Origin: Streptomyces sporangiiformans
Lineage (GTDB): Bacteria > Actinomycetota > Actinomycetes > Streptomycetales > Streptomycetaceae
Length of the DNA: 64,000 nucleotides
Assembly (NCBI RefSeq): GCF_005768555.2
Contig: NZ_VCHX02000163.1
Coordinates: 21,120-85,119, forward strand
Reading direction: 5' to 3'
Shown here in pieces: positions 26,719 to 34,672 of this stretch. The notes beneath the pieces were generated by a model that had not been told where the DNA came from, did not search any database, and saw only the letters and a program-made list of their open reading frames with translations. How positions within the stretch are numbered: position 1 is the stretch's first letter; every line of letters begins with the position of its first letter. The position numbers were made by a program, and so were the translations under genes.

Positions 26719-27773
26719 CGACCATCGACCACGACCCGCGCACCTACCCGTCCGTCTTCGTCCGCAGGGGATCCGGCGGCTGGGGCGAGGGACTCACCCT
26801 GCGCCGTACCGATACGCGCACCAAGGTCCTCTCCGTCACGGGAGGAGGCATCCATCCGGTCGCCGCACGGATCGCCGAGCTGATCGGCGGCGAGGCCGTC
26901 GACGGTTTCCGCACCACCGTCCCCGACGAGGAGGTCGTCTGCGCCGTCATCAACTGCGGAGGGACCGCCCGGATCGGTGTGTACCCGCGCAAGCGCATCC
27001 CGACGATCGACGTCTATCCAGGCGCTCCGGGCGGGCCGCTCGCGCAGTTCATCACCGAGGACATCTTCGTCTCCGCCGTGTCCCCGGACGACGTACTGGC
27101 GCAGGAGGACGGCGAAGCCGAAGCCGGCACGACACCCTCCGCCGATGCGGCAGCCGCCGCCGATTCGGCTGCCGTCGACGCGGACGCCGAGGCTTCGCCG
27201 TCCCGGCCCGCCCCACCGGAGGAGAGCGGCGGTCGGTTCGCCAAGGTGTCCGATGCCTTCATCAAGTTCAGCTCCGGCATCGGCTACGCGGTGAACACCC
27301 TGCTGTCGTCCGGCCGTCAGGCCATCACCCTCACCATCAGCACGATCCTGCCGTTCATGGCGTACGTCAGCCTGCTGCTGGGCTTCGTCATCTACACCGG
27401 CGTCGCGGAGAAGATGGGTGAGGGCCTCAAGCCGCTGGCCAGCAATCCCTTCGGCCTGATCGCCCTGGGCGCCGTGGTGGCCCTGCCCTTCCTGTCCCCG
27501 ATCCTGGGGCCGGGAGCGGCGATCGCCCAGATCATCGGCGTACTGATGGGAACTCAGATCGCCGCGGGAACGATCCCCGTCGAGTACGCCCTGCCCACCC
27601 TGTTCGCCATCAACGGCCAGGTCGGCTGCGACTTCATCCCCGTCGGCCTCGCCCTCGGCGAGGCGAAACCCGAAACGGTGGCGGTGGGAACCCCGGCGGT
27701 GCTGCTCAGCCGCCTGATCACCTCGCCCCTCGCGGTGATCCTCGCCTGGCTCGCAAGCTTCGGGATGTACTGA
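26715..27773 (+). CDS. srlE: PTS glucitol/sorbitol-family EIIBC component
   Basis: The protein has 352 residues. The N-terminal 120 residues are the IIB domain; C81 in VINCGGTARIGVYP is the likely phosphorylated cysteine (C76 is nearby). A low-complexity Ala/Asp/Glu linker covers about 125-165. The C-terminal 165-352 is the second membrane domain (LPFLSPILGPGAAIAQ, NGQVGCDFIPVGLALGEAKPE). It passes phosphate from IIA to the incoming polyol. The gene overlaps both neighbours (ATGA before, TGATG after), showing tight coupling of the three subunits. Confidence 0.9.
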   Translation: MTTIDHDPRTYPSVFVRRGSGGWGEGLTLRRTDTRTKVLSVTGGGIHPVAARIAELIGGEAVDGFRTTVPDEEVVCAVINCGGTARIGVYPRKRIPTIDVYPGAPGGPLAQFITEDIFVSAVSPDDVLAQEDGEAEAGTTPSADAAAAADSAAVDADAEASPSRPAPPEESGGRFAKVSDAFIKFSSGIGYAVNTLLSSGRQAITLTISTILPFMAYVSLLLGFVIYTGVAEKMGEGLKPLASNPFGLIALGAVVALPFLSPILGPGAAIAQIIGVLMGTQIAAGTIPVEYALPTLFAINGQVGCDFIPVGLALGEAKPETVAVGTPAVLLSRLITSPLAVILAWLASFGMY

Positions 27774-28144
27774 TGAGCGAGCCCTACTACCAGAGCACGG
27801 TCCTGCGTATAGGTGACGAGGCCGAGGAACTCATCCGCGGCGGTGTCCTCATCCTCTTCGGCGAGCCGTTGCCCGGCGATCTGGAGAGCCTGAGCGTCGT
27901 GCATCGGCCCTCCGACGATCCCGTGCTGCAGATGCGGCCGGGTGACGAACTCTGGCTCGGCGAGACCCGGATGACCCTGACCGCCGTGGGCGAGCGGGCC
28001 CACGAGAACCTGCTCCAGCTCGGTCACCTGGTCGTCTACACCGATCCCGATCCGGCCGCCGGGCTGCTGCCCGGGGCCCTGCACGCGAAAGGTCCGCTCG
28101 ACGTCCCGGAGCCGGGAGCCGAGCTCAAGCTCGTACGAGCCTGA
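27773..28144 (+). CDS. srlB: PTS glucitol/sorbitol-family EIIA component
   Basis: The 123-residue soluble IIA-Gut has ILFGEPLPGDLESLSVVHRP. H44 in this stretch is the likely phosphohistidine, and LGHLVVYTDPDPA is the typical later strand. It takes phosphate from HPr. No EI or HPr genes are in the window, so the general PTS proteins must be encoded elsewhere. It completes a full permease (IIC, IIBC, IIA) in the order found in enterobacterial srl operons. Confidence 0.88.
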   Translation: MSEPYYQSTVLRIGDEAEELIRGGVLILFGEPLPGDLESLSVVHRPSDDPVLQMRPGDELWLGETRMTLTAVGERAHENLLQLGHLVVYTDPDPAAGLLPGALHAKGPLDVPEPGAELKLVRA

Positions 28145-28183
28145 CGACGACACACGACGGCGGAGCCGTGGAGGGGCAGAACG

Positions 28184-28474
28184 ATGCACAGCCAGGAACA
28201 CGAAGACCAGGGCCAGGACCTCTGCGGTGACTGCGGCGGAACACTGGTCGAGGGATCGATGGCGCTGCCCCTTCTCGGCTCCCCCCGTTTCGCGTACCGC
28301 CTCGGGACCACCGAGGTGACCACGGAAGTGACGGCCTCGATGTGCCCTGACTGCGGGGCCGTCCGGCTGCGCGGCCGGAACCCGGAACGCATACGCAACG
28401 CGGCCGCCGCCCGTGCGGTCCGCTCCCGCCGCTCACCGGGCCCTGACAACTCCCAGGATCACCGGAGCCGTTGA
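28184..28474 (+). CDS. zinc-ribbon protein in PTS operon
   Basis: The 96-residue protein has two CxxC knuckles, CGDCGG (about residues 14-19) and CPDCGA (about 54-59), separated by about 35 residues. The C-terminal tail is basic. It lies 39 bases after IIA and 13 before gutM. I do not recognise a named family. It resembles small rubredoxin-like metal binders. The second orphan cysteine protein of this cluster is at the end of the E1/E2 operon. Confidence 0.65.
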   Translation: MHSQEHEDQGQDLCGDCGGTLVEGSMALPLLGSPRFAYRLGTTEVTTEVTASMCPDCGAVRLRGRNPERIRNAAAARAVRSRRSPGPDNSQDHRSR

Positions 28475-28487
28475 GAAGAGGAAAGAC

Positions 28488-28943
28488 ATGGAATTCCTTC
28501 CCCTGGCACTGCTGCTGCTCGGCGCCTTCGTCCTGACGACGCTGACCAGCATCGCGCAGCACCGCTACTACATGCGGACGGTCAACCGGCTTGCGGGCGA
28601 GGAGCACCGGACCGGTGTCGTCCTCGTCTCCGGCCGCGCCACCGGCGGACTGCGCGGAGCCGTGGTGCTGCTGCTCGTGCGTACGTCCGACGAGGTGGTC
28701 GAGCGGGCCCTGGTGATGGAGGGGGCTTCGGTCCTCGCCCGGTTCCGCGAGCGGCCTCGGCTGGCCGGAGACCTGCGCACCGCACCGTCCCGGGCCACCT
28801 CCACCGCCACGGCCCGCGCACTCGAGGACGCCCGCGACCGCTACCGCCGGATGCGGTCAGGAGGCACCGAGGCGCCGGTCACGTCCGGCCTGCGGACGCC
28901 GGGCCTCTTCCGTTTCGTACAGCGGGCCCGGCCGGGCGCATAG
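28488..28943 (+). CDS. gutM: GutM-family glucitol operon regulator, membrane anchored
   Basis: The 151-residue protein has one N-terminal membrane helix (residues 3-22), then a soluble domain. The pattern GVVLVSGR-x9-VVLLLVR ... VMEGASVLARFRERP ... LAGD matches my recollection of E. coli GutM (GVGRSSGR ... MKGLTVFARP ... ITG). GutM activates the gut/srl operon together with the repressor GutR. Here the C-terminus is longer, and the partner regulator is of SorC type. GAAGAGGAAAG precedes the ATG. Confidence 0.8.
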   Translation: MEFLPLALLLLGAFVLTTLTSIAQHRYYMRTVNRLAGEEHRTGVVLVSGRATGGLRGAVVLLLVRTSDEVVERALVMEGASVLARFRERPRLAGDLRTAPSRATSTATARALEDARDRYRRMRSGGTEAPVTSGLRTPGLFRFVQRARPGA

Positions 28944-29025
28944 GGCACACAGGGCACCGCCCGTGCACGCTCGGCCGCCCGACCCGCCGCGCACACCCCA
29001 CATCTCTTGAGGAGCACACACAGCC

Positions 29026-30405
29026 ATGGCATATCTCCCGCAGATCATCGAGAGGCAGCGGCAGTTGGGACGGCCCATCAGGGTCGGACTCGTCGGTGCG
29101 GGGCAGATGGGCATCGGCCTTGTCGCTCAGACCAACCGCATCCCCGGCATGGAGGTGGCGGCGATCGCCGACATCGCCCCGGGCCGGGCGGACGCCGCGT
29201 TCCGTCGCACCGGACGCGAGAACGTGGTGTCCACCCCGGACGTCGACAAGCTCAATGCCGCCCTCGTCGAAGGCCGGCCGGTGGCCCTCGAAGACGCCGG
29301 ACTCCTGGTCAGGCTCGACCTCGACATCATCGTCGAGGCCAGCGGGGTCCCCGAGGTCGGTGCGGCCGTGGCTCTGAACGGTCTGCTGAGCGGCAAGGAC
29401 ATCGCCCTGCTCAACGTGGAGACCGATGTGACCGTCGGCCTGCTCCTGTCCGCGCTGGCCCGCAGAATGGGCCGCGTCTACACCGTCTGCCGCGGCGACG
29501 AACCGGTCGAGTGCAAGCGGCTGGTGGACTACGCACTCGATCTCGGCCTCACGGTCACCTGTGCCGGCAAGGGCAAGAACAACCCGCTCGACCCGACTGC
29601 CACACCGGACGGCCTTGCCGCGCAGGCGGCGGCCAAGCACATGAACCCGAAGATGCTGACGAGCTTCGTCGACGGCTCGAAGACCATGATCGAGATGGCC
29701 GCCCTCGCCAACGCCACCGGGTTGGGGGTGAGCCGCCGCGGCTTCCACGGTCCGAGGACGACGGTGCCCGAACTCGCCGAGGTGTTCCGGCCGAAGGCCG
29801 ACGGCGGCATCCTCGACGCCGCCGGGGTCGTCGACTACTGCACCGGCCCGGTGGCACCAGGAGTGTTCGTCGTGGCGAAGTGCGACGACCCGGTGGTGGT
29901 GGCGGAGATGGACTACCTGAGCATGGGCTCCGGCCCCTACTACACCTTCTACCGGCCGTACCACCTCGCAAGCGTCGAAGCGCCGCTGACCATCGCCGAA
30001 GCCGTCCTGACCAGGCGGCCGAGCCTCGCCCCGACGACCTGGACCGCGGAGGTCGTCGCCTGCGCCAAGCGCGATCTGCGCGCCGGTGAACTCCTCGACG
30101 GCATCGGCGGCAGCTCGGTGTACGGCGTGACGGACCACGCCGCGACGGCGGCCGCCGAGGGCATGGTCCCCCTGGGCCTGGCCGCGGGCGCGCGAGTGCT
30201 CCGCGACATACCCGCCGGCTCCTCGCTCACCACGCGGGACGTCGACATCAAGCAGGACACGGTCATCGCCGCGCTGCGCCGTCTCCAGGACCTCCTGCTG
30301 GCGGGCAACACCCTGGACGCGCTCCTGCCCCTGCCCCTGCCGACCACGACACCGGACACGGCCCCGGCCCCGCAGTCGGCGTTCGCGGCTCCACTGGGGA
30401 CCTGA
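29026..30405 (+). CDS. NAD(P)-dependent dehydrogenase with C-terminal SAF domain (homoserine dehydrogenase-like, COG4091)
   Basis: The protein has 459 residues. The N-terminal Rossmann fold has VGLVGAGQMGIGLVAQ (about 24-39). The middle substrate domain includes CAGKGKNNPLDPTA and FVDGSKTMIEMA. The C-terminal 60-70 residues form a SAF domain (LAAGARVLRDIPAGSSLT). This is the predicted homoserine-dehydrogenase-like group, often found in sugar-acid or polyol clusters. The reaction is not known to me. The position at the end of a PTS-Gut operon, where SrlD normally acts, suggests it oxidises or rearranges the imported polyol phosphate or a derivative. Confidence 0.82.
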   Translation: MAYLPQIIERQRQLGRPIRVGLVGAGQMGIGLVAQTNRIPGMEVAAIADIAPGRADAAFRRTGRENVVSTPDVDKLNAALVEGRPVALEDAGLLVRLDLDIIVEASGVPEVGAAVALNGLLSGKDIALLNVETDVTVGLLLSALARRMGRVYTVCRGDEPVECKRLVDYALDLGLTVTCAGKGKNNPLDPTATPDGLAAQAAAKHMNPKMLTSFVDGSKTMIEMAALANATGLGVSRRGFHGPRTTVPELAEVFRPKADGGILDAAGVVDYCTGPVAPGVFVVAKCDDPVVVAEMDYLSMGSGPYYTFYRPYHLASVEAPLTIAEAVLTRRPSLAPTTWTAEVVACAKRDLRAGELLDGIGGSSVYGVTDHAATAAAEGMVPLGLAAGARVLRDIPAGSSLTTRDVDIKQDTVIAALRRLQDLLLAGNTLDALLPLPLPTTTPDTAPAPQSAFAAPLGT

Positions 30406-30447
30406 CCCGCCCCGTGGGGCCGCTTCAGGGGCCATACGGGGAAACTG

Positions 30448-30476
30448 TTGTGCAAAACGTTTTGGATATCTAGCTT
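30448..30476 (+). promoter_or_regulatory. promoter with LacI operator in the spacer; nearly leaderless
   Basis: TTGTGC (30448-30453) and TAGCTT (30471-30476) are spaced by 17 bases. The perfect palindrome CAAAACGTTTTG (30453-30464) lies between them, so a bound LacI protein would block polymerase. The amidohydrolase ATG begins 8 bases after the -10, so the mRNA probably starts at or very near the ATG. Confidence 0.65.
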
Positions 30477-30483
30477 GTGCGCC

Positions 30484-31881
30484 ATGAGCGACAGAGCGCC
30501 CGCGTCGGCGGGCCGCCTCCTGGTGACCGGCTGCGATGTGCTGCGCGTTCCGCCGGAGGGCGAGTGCGAGATCCTGCAGGCGCGGGACATCGTGGTGGCG
30601 GACGGCGTCATCCAGGACGTACGGCCGACCCAGGACGTACGGCCGACCGGGACCGTGGCTCACGTCCGGCCGGACGTGATCGACCGGTCGGACGTGATCG
30701 ACGGGCGCGGCTTGCTCGCCGTTCCGGGCCTGATCAACGCACACACGCACAGTCCGATGGTGCTCATGCGCGGCGCGGCCGAGGACGTGACGGTCGAAGG
30801 CTGGTTCAACGACCGCGTCTGGCCGATGGAGAGCAACCTCACCGCTGCCGACGTACGGACCGGCGCCCGGCTGGCCTGCGCCGAGATGATCCGCTCCGGT
30901 GTCACGACCTTCGCCGACCACTACTTCTTCCCCGAGCAGATCGCCGAGGCGGTCGCCGAGACCGGCCTGCGCGCCGACATCGCGCCCACGTACTTCAGTA
31001 GCCGGGGCCAGGAGGCCCTGGAGTCCACCGTGCGGTTCGCGGAGGAGTGGCACGGCGGTGCCGAGGGCCGGGTGACCGTCTCACTCGGCCCGCACGCCCC
31101 GTACACCGTCGACGACACCGATCTGCGGACCCTGGCCGGGCACGCCCGCAGGCTCGGGGTGCGGACGCACATCCACGCCGCCGAGCACCTTGAGCAGACG
31201 CGGTCCAGCCTGGAGCGGCGCGGCATCACCCCGATCCGGGTGCTGCACGAGACCGGGGTGCTGGACGCGGGCGCACTGATCGCGCACGGCTGCGGAATCG
31301 TCGAGGACGACCTTCCGCTGCTCGCCGGGCACGCGGACACGACCGCCGTGGCCTACTGCCCGAAGGTGTACCTCAAACACGCGCTGTCCCCGCTGACTCC
31401 CGTCCGCGACCTGCTCGCCGCGGGCGTCACCGTGGCGGTCGGCACGGACGGCGCTGCCGGGCACAACACCCTCGACGTGTGGGAGGCGCTCCGGCTCGTC
31501 GCCCTCACCCAGAAGCAGGCCGTGCGGGACGCCACCTGGATGACCGTCTCCGACACCCTGCGGCTGGCCCTGCGCGGCGGGGCGCGCGCACTCGGCCTCC
31601 AGGACCGGATCGGTGCGCTGGAGCCGGGGATGCGGGCCGACATCGTCCTCACCGATCTGTCCGGCGCGCACTGCCGTCCCCTGCACGACCCGCGCGCCGC
31701 ACTCGTCTACAGCGCTCGCGCCGGCGACGTACGGACGGTCGTCGTGGACGGCCGGGTCCTGATGTGCGACGGACGGCTGCTGACCGTGGACGAGCCCACG
31801 CTGCTGGACGAGGCCGACGCCCGGGTGGCGCGGATCCTCGACACCTCCCACGGAAGGGCGGTGCAGCACTATGACCCCTGA
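30484..31881 (+). CDS. amidohydrolase, adenosine/MTA/SAH deaminase type
   Basis: The 465-residue metal-dependent hydrolase has H87-x-H89 in LINAHTHSP, THIHAAEH for the third metal His region, and DGAAGHN for the conserved Asp. This is the MtaD/SsnA-like subgroup that deaminates 5'-methylthioadenosine, S-adenosylhomocysteine, 5'-deoxyadenosine or related purines. The operon's purine phosphorylase and nucleoside importer support a purine-nucleoside substrate. Residues 48-73 contain micro-duplications (QDVRPT twice, DVID twice) matching an 18-base tandem DNA repeat at 30613-30648. The 3' end overlaps the LacI gene by 11 bases. Confidence 0.85.
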   Translation: MSDRAPASAGRLLVTGCDVLRVPPEGECEILQARDIVVADGVIQDVRPTQDVRPTGTVAHVRPDVIDRSDVIDGRGLLAVPGLINAHTHSPMVLMRGAAEDVTVEGWFNDRVWPMESNLTAADVRTGARLACAEMIRSGVTTFADHYFFPEQIAEAVAETGLRADIAPTYFSSRGQEALESTVRFAEEWHGGAEGRVTVSLGPHAPYTVDDTDLRTLAGHARRLGVRTHIHAAEHLEQTRSSLERRGITPIRVLHETGVLDAGALIAHGCGIVEDDLPLLAGHADTTAVAYCPKVYLKHALSPLTPVRDLLAAGVTVAVGTDGAAGHNTLDVWEALRLVALTQKQAVRDATWMTVSDTLRLALRGGARALGLQDRIGALEPGMRADIVLTDLSGAHCRPLHDPRAALVYSARAGDVRTVVVDGRVLMCDGRLLTVDEPTLLDEADARVARILDTSHGRAVQHYDP

Positions 31882-32914
31882 GCCGTACACCGCCGACCGC
31901 CAGTCGCCCGTCCGCAGGCCCGCCTCCATCAAGGACGTGGCCGCCGCCGCGGGCGTCAGCCCCACCACCGTCTCCCACGTCCTCAGCGGCAACCGGCCGG
32001 TCAGCGAGGAGACCGCCGCGCGGGTGCGCGGTGTCGTCAACCGCCTCGGCTACGTCCCGGCATCGCTCGCCCGCAGCCTGCAGGCCGGCTCCACCTCGGT
32101 GATCGGTCTGCTGATCCCCGACATCAGCAACACCTTCTTCGCCGAACTCGCCAAGGGCGCCGAGGACGCCGCCCACGATCTGGGCTACGGGCTGATCCTG
32201 TGCAACACCGAGTTCGACGCCGACCGCGAGGACCGCTACCTCGGCATGATCCGCAGCCGGTTCATCGACGGCATGGTGTACGCCTCGGGGTCGCCGCCAT
32301 CCCGGCGAAGACTGGAGGCGCTGATGGGCAAGTTCCCCATCGCGCTCGCCGACGAGGAGGTCGAGGGCCTGGAGGGCGCGCTCATCGCCACCGCCGACCA
32401 CGAGGCGGGCGGGCGGCTGGTCGGCGAGCACCTGCGGGCGCTCGGCCACCGCCGGGCGCTGATGCTGACCGGTCCCCGCGCCCTGATGAGCGGCACGGCG
32501 CGGGCGAACGGTTTTGTACGGGCCTTCCAGGGCGAGGTCGTCGAACGCGTCGGCGACTTCAAGGAGGCCTCCGGATACCGCCTCGTCACCAAACTCCTCG
32601 AGAAGGGCGGCCTCGACTGCACGGCCGTGTTCGCAGCCAACGACCTCATGGCGTTCGGCGCCCTCACCGCCCTGCGGGAGGCGGGCCTGTCGGTGCCGGA
32701 GGACATCTCCGTGGTCGGCTTCGACGACATCCGCGCGGCCTCGCTGGCCCACCCGCCCCTGACCACCGTCCACCAGCCCGCGTACGACGTGGGCCGCACC
32801 GCCACCGCGCAACTGCTCCAGTACGTCTCGCGGGGCGAGGTCCCGCCCGCGTCCCGGCACACCCTGCCCGTCGAACTCAAGGTGCGCGGCAGCACGGCAC
32901 CGGCCGACCGCTGA
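31871..32914 (+). CDS. LacI-family transcriptional repressor
   Basis: The protein has 347 residues. The N-terminal HTH is SIKDVAAAAGVSPTTVSHVL (about 19-38), followed by the hinge helix VPASLARSLQ. The periplasmic-binding-protein-like effector domain includes IGLLIPDISNTFFAELAKG and VVGFDDIRAA. Two copies of CAAAACGTTTTG, a classic LacI-family site, lie in the promoters of this operon (30453) and of the downstream ABC importer (34586). This strongly suggests local autoregulation with a purine nucleoside or derivative as inducer. Confidence 0.92.
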   Translation: MTPEPYTADRQSPVRRPASIKDVAAAAGVSPTTVSHVLSGNRPVSEETAARVRGVVNRLGYVPASLARSLQAGSTSVIGLLIPDISNTFFAELAKGAEDAAHDLGYGLILCNTEFDADREDRYLGMIRSRFIDGMVYASGSPPSRRRLEALMGKFPIALADEEVEGLEGALIATADHEAGGRLVGEHLRALGHRRALMLTGPRALMSGTARANGFVRAFQGEVVERVGDFKEASGYRLVTKLLEKGGLDCTAVFAANDLMAFGALTALREAGLSVPEDISVVGFDDIRAASLAHPPLTTVHQPAYDVGRTATAQLLQYVSRGEVPPASRHTLPVELKVRGSTAPADR

Positions 32915-33029
32915 CCCGAACCCCACCCCTTCCCTCCGCTCTCCGCCGCGCGTACGAAGGACGCCGTGCCGACCGGCTGTGTCCCCGTCCCCGCGGCCCC
33001 AACCTGCCCTGTCCGAAAGGCGGTTCGCC

Positions 33030-33779
33030 ATGCCCAGAGTCCTCGTCGTCGGCGAGTCCTGGTTCACGTACACGGTCCATCAGAAGGGCTTCGACGCCTT
33101 CCACACCGCGGAGTACACCGAGGGCGGAGGCGTCTTTCTCGACGCGCTGCGCTCACGCGGCCACGAGGTGACGTACGTCCCCGCGCACGAGATCTCCCGC
33201 CGGGTGCCGGACTCCGCCAAGGGCTTCGGCGCGTACGACGTCGTGGTCATCAGCGATGTGGGCGCCAACAGCTTCCAGCTCCCGCCCGAGACCTTCAGCC
33301 GCTCCGTTCCCGCCCCGGACCGGTCGGAGCTGATGCGCGGGTTCGTCGAGAGCGGCGGCGGAGTGCTGATGGTGGGCGGCTACCTGAGCTTCAGCGGCAT
33401 CGACGCCCGTGCCCGATGGGGGCAGTCGCCGCTCGCCGTGGCCCTGCCGGTGTCGATGGCCGACCGGGACGACCGGGTGGAGCTCCCGTCCGGTGCCGTG
33501 CCCAAGGTGGTCGCCGACCACGGGATCGTACGGGGGCTGGAGCGGTCCTGGCCCGCACTGCTCGGCCTCAACGAGGTCTGGCCGCGACACGGGGCGACGC
33601 TGCTGGCCGAGTGCGCCGGGCACCCGCTGCTCGTCGTCGGCGGTCACGGCGCCGGCAGGACCGCTGCCTTCACCTCCGACGTGGCCCCGCACTGGGCACC
33701 GCCGCCGTTCCTCGCCTGGGACGGATACGCCGAGCTGTGGGACCGACTGGTGCGCTGGCTCGCGGGAGCGGACCTGTGA
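33030..33779 (+). CDS. glutamine amidotransferase-like protein (GATase1-like, former DUF1355)
   Basis: The 249-residue class I GATase-like fold opens VLVVGESWFTYTVHQKGFDAF, typical of the former DUF1355 family. VESGGGVLMVGGYLSF is the nucleophile-elbow region, where classical GATases have a Cys; no Cys is present here, so glutaminase activity is doubtful. The family often occurs with sugar or nucleoside catabolism genes. ATG 33030 has GAAAGGCGG upstream. The stop overlaps the phosphorylase GTG start (GTGA). A role as a ThuA-like isomerase/hydrolase or carbohydrate-binding enzyme is possible. Confidence 0.72.
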   Translation: MPRVLVVGESWFTYTVHQKGFDAFHTAEYTEGGGVFLDALRSRGHEVTYVPAHEISRRVPDSAKGFGAYDVVVISDVGANSFQLPPETFSRSVPAPDRSELMRGFVESGGGVLMVGGYLSFSGIDARARWGQSPLAVALPVSMADRDDRVELPSGAVPKVVADHGIVRGLERSWPALLGLNEVWPRHGATLLAECAGHPLLVVGGHGAGRTAAFTSDVAPHWAPPPFLAWDGYAELWDRLVRWLAGADL

Positions 33780-34543
33780 CGGCCGGGGAGCCCCGCGTCC
33801 CCATGACCGGCACACCCCACATCGCCGCCGCGCCCGGCGAGTTCGCCCCGCTCGTCCTCATGCCCGGAGACCCACGCCGGGCCCGGCGCATCGCCGAGAC
33901 GTTCCTGGCGGACGCCCGGCTGGTCACCGACGTCCGGGGCGTCCTCGGCTACACCGGCACCCATCGGGGCGAACCCATGTCGGTCCTCGCCTCCGGCATG
34001 GGCATCCCGTCCGTGTCGATCTACGCGACGGAGCTGTTCCGGCACTACGGCGTGCGCAGGATCGTACGGGTCGGCACGGCCGGGGCGATCCCGCTGACGG
34101 TGTCCGTGCGGGACGTGGTGATCGCCTCGGCCGCGCACACCGACTCCAGCATCAGCCGCGTCCTCGTGGACGGCGTGACCCTCTCGCTCACGCCCTCCTA
34201 CGGGTTGCTGCGCCTGGCCGCGGACGCGGCGGGGCACCAGGACGGCGGTGCGGGACACCAGGGCAGGGGTGCGGTGCACATCGGCCCGGTGTTCACCAGC
34301 GACCACTTCTACCTCGACCGGCCCGCCCTCTTCGACGCGCTGGAGCGCAGGGGCACGCTCGCCACGGAGATGGAGGCGGCGGGACTGTACGCCGTGGCCG
34401 CCGCCGAGGGCGGCGAGGCGCTCGCCGTGCTGACCGCCTCCGACCACGTCCGCACAGGAGAGGCCCTCTCCGCCGAGGAGCGCGAGACCTGCTTCGACCG
34501 GGCCGTGCGCATCGCCGCGGCGGCTCTGCTCGGCGATGTCTGA
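33776..34543 (+). CDS. purine nucleoside phosphorylase (DeoD type)
   Basis: The protein has 255 residues from the GTG overlapping the previous stop, or 246 from ATG 33803. Family motifs are VLMPGDPRRARRIAE near the start, GMGIPSVSIYATELF, VGTAGAIP for the phosphate/ribose site, EMEAAGLYAVAA, and SDH for the base-binding Asp. It splits purine (deoxy)nucleosides with phosphate into base and (deoxy)ribose-1-phosphate. It is the last gene of the LacI-controlled operon. Confidence 0.88.
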   Translation: MTAGEPRVPMTGTPHIAAAPGEFAPLVLMPGDPRRARRIAETFLADARLVTDVRGVLGYTGTHRGEPMSVLASGMGIPSVSIYATELFRHYGVRRIVRVGTAGAIPLTVSVRDVVIASAAHTDSSISRVLVDGVTLSLTPSYGLLRLAADAAGHQDGGAGHQGRGAVHIGPVFTSDHFYLDRPALFDALERRGTLATEMEAAGLYAVAAAEGGEALAVLTASDHVRTGEALSAEERETCFDRAVRIAAAALLGDV

Positions 34544-34581
34544 ATTTCTCCGGGAGGAAATGAGATCGCAACCCGGCGGCA

Positions 34582-34610
34582 TAGCCAAAACGTTTTGCAA
34601 TTCCTACTGT
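34582..34610 (+). promoter_or_regulatory. promoter with LacI operator for the nucleoside ABC importer
   Basis: TAGCCA (34582-34587), a 17-base spacer and TACTGT (34605-34610) form a plausible promoter. CAAAACGTTTTG at 34586-34597 is identical to the 12-base operator at 30453-30464 and lies in the same place, between the hexamers. The leader to the chosen ATG would be about 56 bases. Confidence 0.65.
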
Positions 34611-34672
34611 CAACGCAGCGCATACCAAGGCAAGCAGCAATGATCGGCGACTCACTGATCGGGAGATCGATG

